NCBI RefSeq assembly: GCF_963259705.1
Contig: NC_081861.1
Span: forward strand, 109,150,102-109,214,101
Source: Myotis daubentonii
Taxonomy: Eukaryota; Chordata; Mammalia; Chiroptera; Vespertilionidae
Direction of reading: 5' to 3'
DNA length: 64,000 nucleotides
Position 1 is the stretch's first letter, and each line of letters opens with the position of its first letter. Both the position numbers and the translations under genes were made by a program. Positions 10,730 to 21,179 of the stretch are shown here, piece after piece. A model generated the notes under the pieces. It saw only the letters and a list, made by a program, of their open reading frames with translations, was not told the origin of the DNA and did not search any database.

Positions 10730-11388
10730 TTTTTAAAAATCTTCATTGTTGAAAGTATTATATATGTCCTCTTCCCTCTGCCCCCATTGACCTCTCCCAC
10801 CCGACCCTGGCTCCCACCCCAGGCCCTCACCACCCTATTGTCTGTGTCCATGGGTTATGCATATATGCATATGAGTTCATTGGTTGATCTCCCTCTCCCC
10901 TCACCTTCTCTCTGAGGTTTGACAGTTTGTTCAGTGCTTCTGTGTTTCTGGGTCTGTTTTTGTTCATCAGTTTATGTTGCTCATTAGATTCCACATATGA
11001 GTGAGATCGTGTGATACTTATCTTTCTCTGACTGGCTTATACTCTTAGCATAATGCTCTTCAGATCCATCCATGCTGTTGCAAATGGTAAGAATTCCTTC
11101 TTTTTTAGAGCAGTATAGTATTACATTGTGTAGATGTATCACAGTTTTTTAATCCACTCATCTGCTGATGGGCACTTAGGCTGTTTCCAAATCTTATCTA
11201 TGGTGAATTGTGCTGCTATGAACATAGGTGTGCATATATCCTTTCTGATTGGTGTTTCTGGTTTCTTGTGATATATTCCTAGAAGTGGGATCACTGGGTC
11301 AAATGGGAGTTCCATTTTTAGTTTTTTGAGGAAACTCCATACTGTTCTCCACAGTGGCTGCACCAGTCTGCATTCCCCCCAGCAGTGT
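10730..11388 (-). mobile_element. 5'-truncated L1, antisense
   Basis: It holds the L1 3'UTR and the end of ORF2 on the minus strand. The frame at 11139-11414 shows [17 protein letters not shown] and [17 protein letters not shown]. Sequence stops abruptly at about 11388, the usual 5' truncation. It is close in sequence to the 3' parts at 2.4 kb, 31 kb and 33 kb. Confidence 0.9.
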
Positions 11389-11399
11389 ATGGGATTTTT

Positions 11400-11830
11400 A
11401 TTCTCATTTTTCACATTTCTTCTTCACAACTCGATGCCTGTGGTTCTCCTGAACATTCCATACTGCTTCAAACCTCCTTTACTTTACACAAATTGATCTT
11501 TTTGTTTGAAATATAGTGTGCTTAGCTTCGCATAGATAATTGTAGATTATTTAGTGCTCATTCCAGGAAGCTCCCCTTTCAGGGAAAGCTTTAATGATTT
11601 CACTTGATGTTTCCTTTTCCCATGCACCTTTCCATGCCCCACTGCCAGCTGTCCTAAATGTTCTGCCTTCATCCTCACTGTGTACAATCTGTAGCCCTTC
11701 TTATATGTGGTAATTACCTTTTCCTTTTTTCTTATTAGAATTAGTTTACTGAGGTCAGAGACCTTGAGTTTTAACTGTCTTTTTTTTTTCATCAAGCACA
11801 TGGAAGGGTTCAACTATCATTTGAACAAAA
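11400..11830 (+). mobile_element. Possible L2-type fossil
   Basis: Blocks such as gctcattccaggaagctcccctt, tactgaggtcagagacctt and ttttaactgtctttt follow an order that I associate with ancient LINE 3' ends (L2-like). The similarity is weak and could also reflect unique conserved DNA. Confidence 0.3.
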
Positions 11831-12187
11831 GAAGATGAGGAAGGCATGAAGAAGGAATAAAAAAGGAAATAAGGGAGTGGAAAAAGAAGAGAATAAGAAT
11901 GACAACAGATAAAGATGTTTTCAGTAGTGTTTTTAAACTGGAGACAAGTGAGCAGAAAAGTGTTTGCTCCTAGAAAATGCCTGGATCTGATTCACTTCTA
12001 AACACTCATATCTGAAACTGGAAGCATAATTCTTTGAAAAACGCTTCCATTATCATTAATCCTTTGGGGCCCTTTCATGTATTAGGAATAATTATAAATG
12101 GAATTGGTTGAAGGGATTCATGGGACTAGCTTTTTGGATATGAGTGTTGTAACTCCCAGAGGCCATATAATTACTTGCTTGGCCTAC
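11831..12187. other. Unassigned non-coding stretch
   Basis: A purine-rich opening (11820-11900) is followed by ordinary AT-rich DNA. No gene or classifiable repeat is visible. Confidence 0.5.
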
Positions 12188-12399
12188 CAGTGGTCGGCAA
12201 ACTCATCATTCAACAGAGTCAAATATCAACAGTACAACGATTGAAATTTCTTTTGAGAGCCAAATTTTTTAAACTTAAACTATATATGTAGGCATATTGT
12301 TATTAACTTAATTAGGGTACTCCTAAGGCTTAGAAAGATCCATACTCAAGGGGCCAAAGAGCCGCATGTAGCTCGTGAGCTGCAGTTTGCCGACCACGG
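12188..12399. mobile_element. hAT MITE, about 212 bp
   Basis: The left end CAGTGGTCGGCAAACTC is matched by the right end GTTTGCCGACCACGG as an inverted repeat. GGCCTA occurs next to both ends, a partial target duplication. The interior contains the agagccgcatgtagctc block near the right end and no coding. It fits a non-autonomous bat hAT family. Confidence 0.85.
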
Positions 12400-13794
12400 G
12401 CCTAGACCCGTTATGACAATCAGTGTAGGCTTGTTTTGCCAACTCCTAAAATAACAGAATCTATGAATTCACTAGTCTCCACCGGTGTGGATATAGGAAG
12501 AGCCCTGAAGGTCTTTCCCTCATAGGACTCATTGCTCTAAGAAAATAGCCCTGTTGCCAGAATCTACAAATATACAGAAAACACTATAAGCCTGCTATAT
12601 GCGAAGCTCCAAGCTACTATTCAAAATGTTCCTGCCCAGCTTTATTTATGCTCTCAATCTACTTTTCTTTACACCATATTAACCCTACTTGAGTTACAAA
12701 TACTTTTATCACTTTTCAATAAAGCCATATAATAGATGCATGCTTTAATCAGCTTGTTTTCCTCAAAGGAGATTTTAGTAATGTCTCTTCTTCCCCTACT
12801 CTTCTAAGAACAAAATTCAGCATTTGCTAAGCAAAGTGGAAGACAAAAGTACTGATTTTGAAAAATCTGATTTTCCATTTTCTTATATGTAGAATGTGTC
12901 CATATGACCCATGTGTCTAGGAAGTGTGACCTAGTGCCTATTCCAATGCTACCTCTTGAATTAGGACATAATCCTACATTGTGTCATGATGGGATTTAGT
13001 TCATTCTAAAGAGTCTAGTACAGTGACACCTCACATTGGGTCATACACAAAATTTATATTACCCCCACAACCCTCTAGTAATCTAAACATATCAAAGAAC
13101 ATTTCAGGCAGCTGTTACCAAAATAAGTCTTCTTAAATAGCTCCACAAAAAAAAATCTCTCACAATTGCTCTAATTTTTATCATCTGATTTTAAAATATG
13201 AACTCCCATTGCTCAGTGTGATGGCATTTAATTGGTGAGGCCTCCCTTAGCCACTACTATTATTATCATGACACATTGATCTTATATTTATAAATTGAAA
13301 GATACACTTACAAATATTCCTCATATTAATAAAGGCTTGTGCTCAAGCATATAGATACACATATTATTTTGAGATTTTTCAGTGTCTACCTTCTGTCTTT
13401 TCATGCCAATCTGTATATGCATGTGCAGGCATTGAGAGATGTACATAGATATACTTCACATTTAAGCTTGAAATGGGTATTTTAAATATTAAAATAAAAA
13501 ACCATAGTGTTACATATGAAATTTTGCATTTGTATCAAATACGTATATTTAATAAAGTTGGGAAATCTATTTTAGTATGCGCTTATGCCCTGGCAATGTT
13601 TTAATACAAAAAGAAGTTTTTAGATTTAATCCCCCCAAACCTAAAGTCTTTCTTATCAGGAATGCATCATGTCCTGTGAGCACATAGAAGCTCATAGGAC
13701 AGAGAACGTAATAAAGATCCATGGTAGCATGATTTAGTGCAAACTGTTGGTCATCTGCAAAAGTGTGTGCCTGGGGAAGTGGACCATAGGTAAA
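12400..13794. other. Unassigned non-coding stretch
   Basis: About 1.4 kb with no transposon ends and no coding signal. The longest frame (13567-13842, minus) has no family I recognise and overlaps the next L1, so I do not call it a gene. Confidence 0.5.
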
Positions 13795-16440
13795 ATGAGA
13801 GCTTCTGGTCAAGACGGCATCACAAGTAAATGAGGTACTCACATCCTCCCACTAAATTACAACCAAACTAAAGAACAACCATCATTTAGAACAATCTGAA
13901 ATCCAGCTGAATAGAAGTCCTACAACTAGGGAATAAAAGAAGCCACACTGAGACTGGTAGGAGGGGCAAAGATTTGGAATGGGCTTATACCATACTCAAG
14001 TGTTGTGGATAAAAATTGGGAGGGCTATCTTGGCTCTGAAGATCCCTACTGAGATGTCCCAGCCTCACACCAGATCCCCTACCCAGGGTTCCAGTGACAG
14101 GAAGAAAGATCTCCATAAATTCTGACTGTAAAAGCCAGTGGGGTTTGTGGCTGAATGAGATGAGGGCTCTGGAGCCCCAGGCATTCCTCTTAAAGGATTT
14201 GCACTTGGACATACTCAGACTCACTCTGAGCTCCAGTGCTGGGGCAACAGCTTGAAAAGCACAAGGGGAATAGGGGTAGGAAATGAAATGTCTGGCATCA
14301 GGATGAGAGTTGGAGGGCAGCTTTCCCAGCCAGAAGTGCTGGCAGAGGCAATTGTTACTTTGCTGAGCACTCCCTCCACATAGCAAGCAGACAGGCACCA
14401 TATGTGAGTCTCCATCAACCAAGCTAATACTGTTTACCCCACCCTGGTGATTATCTGAGACTCCATATATCCCACCCTACCCAACTGCATGTCCTCCCAA
14501 TCTGTTTCCAGTAGCTTTTCCATAGGAATAGCCAGTCTTGAATAATGGTTCACATTTTCCAAAAAAAATCTCTCAAACAAGCAGCATCTAGCTTTGGCTT
14601 GCCCCATATGTCTCATTAAGTGGCCTCAGGTCTGGCACTAGTGGAAGCCAGGCTGAGTTGGCAACTTGGCCTCTCTTGGGTACCTCCAAGCCCAGCAAAA
14701 GTAGCAGCCATCTGTAAATTTTATGTAGCTCATGCCAGGTGGCACTGGGTAGAACACAGGTGATGGCTGACATTTGCCTGCATCTCCCAGGAGGCTCTAG
14801 AGCCAGTGTACCCAGTGAATAGCTTCAGACCACCACGTGGATGTACCACATAACCACTTCCACAAGTGAATCTTCATGACAGACCTGCTCAAATAATTCC
14901 TGCTCTGTGCAGTGAGCCCCTGCTGAACTGGTCATCCACAGCGGCTACAGCCAGTCATTGCAACTGATTGATCTGAAGGTAAATCCCTCCTATTGATGTG
15001 ACAACAAAAATCAAGGCTCAACTACAACAGGAAGGTGCACATAGCCCACATGAGGGGTGCACTTGGAGTGCCCAGATTTGGTGATCATAGAAGCTGTGCC
15101 ACTGGATCCTACAAAATATCTACTATATAAGGCCACTCTACCAAGCCCAGGAGACATAGTGGCTTTACCTAATACATAGAGACAAGGAGGGGGCCAAAAC
15201 GAGGATACAAAGAAATATGTTCCAAATGAAAGAACTGAGAAAAGCTCCAGAAAAAATACTAAACAAAATGGAGACAGGTAACCTACCAAGCATAGAGTTC
15301 AAAACACTGGTTATAGGATGCTCAATGAACTTAGGGGAAGAGTAGATGAATCTAGTGAGAGCTTCAACAAAGAGATAGGAGATATAAGGATGGAACTTGA
15401 AGACATAAAAAGAATCAGTCAGAAGTTAAGAATACATTCATTGAAATGAAGAAAACATTACAGGGAATCAACAGTGAAGAAGAGAACAAAAATATACCTC
15501 CAAATGAAGATAGTACTGTATAAGGAGCCTCTGGGAAAACTTCAAGTGTACCAATACTTGCATCATGGGGTTGCCAAATAGAGAAGAGAGAGAAACGAAT
15601 TGAAAACCTATGTGAAAAAATAAAGATGGAAGACTTCACTAAGCTGGTAACAGAAATAAACATGCAAGTGAAGAAGTGCAGAGTGTCCCAAATAAGATGA
15701 GCCCTAAGAGGCCCACACCAAGACACACATGATAATTAAAACACCAAAGGTTAGAGACAAAGAGAGACTGTTAGAAGCAGCAAGAGAAAAGTAGTTAGTT
15801 ACCTACAAGGGAAGTCTCATAAGACTGCCAGATGATTTCTCAACAGAACCTTTGCAGAACAGAAGGGATTGACAAAAAATATTCAAAGTGATGAAAAGCA
15901 AGGTCCTACCACCAAGATTACTCAAGAAAGCTATCATTTAGAATCAATGGACACATAGATTCCCAGTCAAGTAAAAGCTAAAGGTGTTCAACACCACCAA
16001 ACCAATATCACATAAATTTTCTTTAAGAAGTGGAAGGAAAAAAGAGAACAATATTAATAATAAAATGTCAATAAATACATATCTATCAATGAATCTAAAA
16101 AATAATGATAACTGAAGAAGCAGAACAGACTCATAGATACAGAGAATATTTGATGGTTGCCAGATAAGAGAAGGATTGGAGGGATGTGTGAAACAGGTGA
16201 AGGGATTAAGAAGTACAAATTGGTAGTTACAGAATAGTCATGGGGATGTGAAGTACAGCATAGGGAATATAGTTAATAATATTATAATTACTCTACTGGT
16301 ATATAGTGTCAGAAGGGTACAAGATTTATTGGGATGATCACTTAGCAAGTTATGTAATGTCTACTCACTGGGATGTACACCGAACCTAATATAATATTCC
16401 ATGTCAAATTTTAATTTAAAAATTTTACAAATTATTAAAA
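13795..16440 (+). mobile_element. HAL1-like half-L1 (5'UTR-ORF1-3'UTR)
   Basis: It starts with an L1 5' end (cttctggtcaagacggcatc) and a GC-rich 5'UTR to about 15.3 kb. ORF1 remnants follow (15.34-16.0 kb: coiled coil, then pieces of the RNA-binding domain), then a stub of the ORF2 start (atgtcaataaatacatat near 16070). It passes within about 30 bases into an L1 3'UTR (agcagaacagactcatagat to ttttaattt). ORF2 is absent, which is the HAL1 architecture. No long frame survives. Confidence 0.8.
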
Positions 16441-16820
16441 AATAAAGTAAATGATTTTTGGGGGGGTACAGGCAGGTAAATTGTTATTTATTTTTAAAAA
16501 TTGCACATTTTATTATGTGAGGCCCTGAAAGCATAAAAGTTTGAAGGGTGAGATTATGATAAAATATTTAAACACACTGCTTTTCCCTGTCATTTTATTT
16601 ACAGGCCTTCAGGACCTGATAAGTATTTCTTCTTTTCTTCATGAAACTACCAAACATAAGTTTTGACATGTTTCATTTCTACATCCAATACCACCATTGC
16701 CAAAGACATCCTATACTTTCAAATATTAAAGAATGATTAAGATAGGTAACCAAAGAAGCAAGAAAGGCTGAGCAGAAGACTTCTTTTATACTCAGTTAAT
16801 TATTTTTTCTTTATTTAAAA
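16441..16820. other. Unassigned non-coding stretch
   Basis: AT-rich DNA between the HAL1-like element and a Helitron. Apart from a G7 run near 16460, I see no feature. Confidence 0.5.
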
Positions 16821-17199
16821 CTAGAGGCCCAGTGCACGAAATTTCTGCACTGGGGGAGCGGGGGATCTCTCTGCCTGGATTGCAAGAGGGCACAGGCCAG
16901 GCCGAGGAACCACACCAGTGCACAATCAGGGCCGGAGAGGGACACAGGAGGTTGGCCAGCCAGGGAGGGGCCATGGGAGGGCTCCAGGGCATGTCCAGCC
17001 CATCTCACTCAGTCCAAATCGGCCAGACCCCAGCAGCAATCTAACCTACCAGTCAGAGCATCTGCCTCCTGGTGGTCAGTGCACATCAGAGCGAGCAGTT
17101 GAGCAGCCTCAGCATATCATTAGCATATTATGCTTTGATTGGTTGAATGGCTGACTGGACGACTAGACACTTAACATAGTAGGCTTTTATTATATAGGA
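16821..17199 (-). mobile_element. Helitron (HeliBat-type), non-autonomous
   Basis: Minus-strand 5' end TCCTATATAATAAAAG, 3' hairpin around gtgcacgaaatttctgcac, terminal CTAG; flanked by A (16820) and T (17200). The subterminal block tcctggtggtcagtgcacat (17067-17087) recurs in the other Helitrons of the window. Confidence 0.93.
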
Positions 17200-17928
17200 T
17201 ATCTTTGTTAGTAGCTGATGGGAGAACAATAAATCTCAAATTTAAAAAACACTCTCATGATAAAACACAAATAGCACATAAACATTTAATACCTAATAAT
17301 TATTTTGATTAAAATGTAATAGTTCTTCTTAAATCAATATGAGAAATAAGTGAGAAATGTATTTATTTAATTGAGGGAAGGAATTTTTTAATCTGAATGT
17401 GGTTCATTGGTTTGCTGATGTGCCATGTTGGGCATTTGCTGGTAAAGATCTGTGCTTTCATTATAAGCATTACTTTAGTGAGCTTTAAAAATAATCTATG
17501 AATACTGATGCCAACTTCAAACTTTTTCTATAATAGGTTTGGTGCCTGAGAGTAATTTTTTCTTTACAAATTTTAATGACCAAAAAATTGATCTGGCTTG
17601 CTTTAGAGTTACAGCAAATTAGAACAAATTGTTAATTATGTTCATTGGCAATTTGGGGGTAGGGGGTGCTTAAAAACCACAAACAATGACTATGATTCCA
17701 ATGAAAGTTGGCAAGTGATTCATCCAGAATTTTAGTTAGATTGTACATGCCATTTAACAGAGTGGCCTACGGAGATATAATCTTGAGGAATACTCTACCT
17801 AATTTTCAAATGCATTTTATGTGATGATCTTAGCCTTTTCTTAAACTCCACTATAATATTTTATTTCATCATAACAGAATTTCCTAAATCCTTAATCTTT
17901 CTTATGCCTAGAAAGGGATGGGCAATTA
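17200..17928. other. Unassigned non-coding stretch
   Basis: AT-rich DNA between two Helitrons. I find no coding frame and no repeat that I can name. Confidence 0.5.
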
Positions 17929-18370
17929 TCCTATATAATAAAAGGGTAATATGCAAATTGACCCTAACAGCAGAACAACTGGGAATGACTGGCCACTATG
18001 ACACACACTGACCACCAGGGGGCAGATGCTCAATGCAGGAGCTGCCCCCTGGTGGTCAGAGCGCTCCCACAGGGGGAGCTCTGCTTGGCCACAAGCCAGG
18101 CTGACAGCTGCCAGTACAGCGGTGGTAGTGGGAGCCTCTCCTGCCTCCTCAGCAGCACTAAGGATGTCCAACTGCAGCTTAGGCCTGATCCCCACTGGCA
18201 AGTGGACATCCCCTGAGGACTCTCGGGCTGCCAGAGGGATGTCTGACTGCCACCTTAGGCCCAATCCCCCGGGGAGCGGGCCTAAGCCAGCAGGTGGACA
18301 TCCCCCAAGGGGTCCCAGACTGCGAGAGGGCACAGGCCGGGCTGAGGGACACCTCCCCCCGGGCTTCTAG
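17929..18370 (+). mobile_element. Helitron lacking the 3' hairpin
   Basis: The 5' end TCCTATATAATAAAAGG follows A (17928), and the element ends CTAG before T (18371). Just before the end, where other copies have a gtgcatgaatttcatgcac palindrome, this one passes from cacctcccccc straight to gggcttctag. The interior has an inverted repeat between ttaggcccaatc and gggcctaag (about 18255-18290). Confidence 0.92.
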
Positions 18371-18754
18371 TTGAGGTAATAAAAGAAAACAACATTATAA
18401 CACATTAGAAATACAAGGCTATTCACAAAAATAATGCACAATAAGTAATTGTTTATTGAATTGCAATATTAGAGAGAAATTCCTGTGTACTTTGACATTA
18501 GGGTATGGCTATTCAGTTCATCTAGGTTTCACTCCATTAAAATATGGCCCAGGTTGTAAGACTTTTAAGGCAGTTAGTTACATGCTCATAGATTGTATCC
18601 CCCTTCAACTAGCGATTTTACAAATATCTGGTAATGGTCACAGAAAAATGGGTTATATAAACTATAAATGGAACAATTAAAATCTATCTCCATTACTATG
18701 GAAAACCACATACTATTTTCACGTATGTGCATACAGAAGCACAATGAACCTGCA
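18371..18754. other. Unassigned non-coding stretch
   Basis: AT-rich DNA without transposon ends or coding signal. Confidence 0.5.
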
Positions 18755-18770
18755 CAGTGTTACTTTTTTT

Positions 18771-18986
18771 AAAAATATATTTTTTGTTGATTTTTTTACA
18801 GAGAGGAAGGGAGAGGGATAGAGAGTTAGAAACATTGATGAGAGAGAAACATTGATCAGCTGCCTCCTGCACACCTCCCACTGGGGATGTGCTCACAACC
18901 AATGTACATGCCCTTGACTGGAATCGAACCTGGGACCTTTCAGTCCACAGGCCGACGCTCTATCCATTGAGCAAACCAGTTATGGC
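18771..18986 (-). mobile_element. VES SINE
   Basis: The minus strand shows the tRNA-like head with a B box (ggttcgattcc), the VES body and an A-rich tail. Perfect target duplications with cagtgttactttttt lie at 18755-18769 and from 18987. Confidence 0.95.
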
Positions 18987-19000
18987 CAGTGTTACTTTTT

Positions 19001-19389
19001 GAAGTGTAATGCTCAAAAGAAACATGATGCCATTAATTTATAATTATTCATTTATTCATCCACTTGTTTATTTATTCAACAAGTATTTCATGCCTTTTAT
19101 GGACCAAGCATGGTGCTGAACATGGTGCACTAACAGATGAACAAAATAGTGTTTGTCCTTAAAGAACTTAACATTTTAGGGGTCTAGGGTTATTCACACA
19201 TAGTCAATATTGAATACAAATACTATGAGAGAGTGGCAACAGAAAGAGTGGTATTTTTTTAAGGGGATCAAGACATGAATTATGAAGGATAAAGCTAGAG
19301 GTAAGAAAATGGTTTCTAATTTTGCCTAATATGAATTAGCATACTTTACCCTAAATTCACAAAGGGATTCTATTTTAAAACATACATAC
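19001..19389. other. Unassigned stretch with a probable ancient repeat
   Basis: The piece 19060-19170 (tattcaacaagtatttcatg, then ggaccaagcatggtgctgaa) resembles a widespread ancient mammalian LINE/MIR-type consensus. I cannot place the family. The rest shows nothing recognisable. Confidence 0.4.
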
Positions 19390-19851
19390 TTTTGGGATTT
19401 GTTAAAATAAATGTTTTTCCTAAATTTGTGTACACTATAGAATACAAGATGCTTCCATGTCTTGATTTTGTAGATAATGTTGCAATGAATGGTGGGGTAC
19501 ATATATTTTTTGAATTAGTGTTTTTGTTTTCTTCAAATAAATTCCAAGATGTGAAGTATCTGGATAACTTGGTAATTTTATTTTTAATGTTTTGAGAAAC
19601 TGCCGTACTATTTTCTATAGTGGTTGCAATAATTAACATTCCCACCAACTGTGCACTAGAGTTCCCTTTTCTCCACATCCTTACCAAAACCTGTTCTTGT
19701 CCATTTGATAGTAGCCATTTTAACAGGTTTGAGGTGATATTTCATTGTGGTTTTGAGTATCATTTCCCTAATATTGATTGCTGTTGAACATCTTTTTACA
19801 TATTTGTAAAGCACCTGTATGACTTCTGTGGAAAAATGACTATTTAAACCA
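19390..19851 (-). mobile_element. Old L1 fragment, antisense
   Basis: Antisense ORF2/3' landmarks are present: ttgagaaactgccgtactat, cattcccaccaactgtgcac, tctccacatccttaccaaaac and the following block. It ends where a hAT fragment begins. Confidence 0.8.
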
Positions 19852-19994
19852 GTGATGGCAAACCTTTTGAGCTTGGCGTGTCAGCGTTTTGAAAAACCCT
19901 AACTTAACTCTGGTGCCGTGTCACATATAGAAATTTTTTGATATTTGCAACCATAGTAAAACAAAGACTTATGTTTTTGATATTTATTTTACAT
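19852..19994 (+). mobile_element. hAT fragment, one end only
   Basis: The terminal motif CAGTGATGGCAAACCTTTTG and the following gcgtgtcagcgttttg are typical of a bat hAT family. No matching inverted end follows; the sequence passes into L1 5'UTR near 19995, so the element is truncated. Confidence 0.75.
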
Positions 19995-20939
19995 ATTTTT
20001 TTTCTTTTGCCATTTCGGCTCCCTGTTTTGATTTGTGTGTATGTATTAGGTAGATCTGCTAGGACTCCCTGTCTATAGTGCATAACAATGTCAGATATGT
20101 TGGTGACTGGCCCTGAGTGCTATGTTTGGAGCTATCAGCCAACCACAGCTTTTGGCTCCCTCTGATAGGGCGAGGTGCCTTTGGAAATAACCAGGATGTG
20201 GACCAAGGCCTGCTTTTCCTAGCCCTCATTCCAGAAGGAGATCAGGCAAAGACTCAAAACTTCTAGAGATCTGTCTCTGCCTGCCAGCTAGTTGTTATTA
20301 TCAGTCTTAATTAACCTCAGGCTATCAAGCACAGCAAGGCATAGAACCCACAGCATGGGTGGAGAGGTTTTCCAGCAGTGTGGGGCAATTGCTTCCCTTC
20401 ACTTGTAAAAGCTGCCTGAATGGTAAAGGTCTGCTTGGGAAAGAAGTCCTCTGCATTATGAGGGAATGACTCAGCATAGGAAATAAGAATGGCTGTCTTT
20501 AGAGCTCTAACCCCAGAGCCCCCAACCCTGGATTCTCTCCACACAACTCTAGTCCACTCTGCCCTTCCTGTGCATGAGCTCAAGGTGAGTGGCTGAAGAA
20601 GAAATTTTGTGCATTTGCCCTTTAAAAAGGTGCCTGCATTTCTAGCCATCTCGCCCTGGAAGACAGCAAACCTGCTACTTTTCACAACCAGATATTATGT
20701 GGACAATTTTCTCAGTTTTGGTGCTCTGGGCAGGGGTGTCATACTGTGGTTTAGACCCCAGACTTTTTTATGAGAACTCCTCACAGCTGACATATCCCTC
20801 TGGAACTTCAACTGCTATCTGTAGGAGCCAGGCTAACCTTCTTACCCCTCTACAGTTCCTACCAGTCTCTGTGCTGGCTCAACTATCCACCATTGATAAT
20901 CATGATTCTCACCAGGTAGTCTTAAGTTGAATATTCAGG
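19995..20939 (-). mobile_element. L1 5'UTR, antisense
   Basis: It is colinear with the 5'UTR of the L1 at 4190-5230: acaatgtcagat, ggagctatcagc, tgctaa/tgcctttgg, cttttcctagcc and the tail gaatattcagga. ORF1 is not present next to it. It breaks off at a TA repeat where the 4.2-kb copy continues. Confidence 0.8.

Positions 20940-20993
<54 letters not shown>
20940..20993. repeat. (TA)n microsatellite
   Basis: Nearly pure TA repeats lie immediately left of a Helitron remnant. They may have grown from the Helitron's own TATA-rich 5' end. Confidence 0.95.
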
Positions 20994-21125
20994 CTAATTA
21001 GACCAGACAGCCAAATGACCTTCCAGATGACACTGATGCTGGGAGGGCTGAGGCAAGCCGCGGCATGAGGCAAGCCGCGGCAGCTGCGAGGGCCGAGCCC
21101 CTTGCATGAATTTCATGCATCGGGC
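20994..21125 (+). mobile_element. Short Helitron remnant inside TA repeats
   Basis: The sequence gctaattagaccagacagcc and the 3' palindrome tgcatgaatttcatgca mark a HeliBat subfamily also seen at 57288. The terminal CTCTAG is missing: catcgggc runs straight into a second TA tract (21125-21140). The exact 5' end cannot be separated from the TA array. Confidence 0.8.
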
Positions 21126-21179
21126 TATATATATATATATGGTATTAGCTCCAATTGTATTTAATTGCAACTAATATAT

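Noticed and set aside
10256..10915. A 219-codon plus-strand frame
   Set aside because: It is the antisense reading of the RPL39 retrocopy joined to an L1 3' end; the conserved signal is on the other strand.
13567..13842. A 91-codon minus-strand frame before the HAL1-like element
   Set aside because: No recognised family, overlaps the 5' end of the half-L1, and has no supporting promoter or splice signal.
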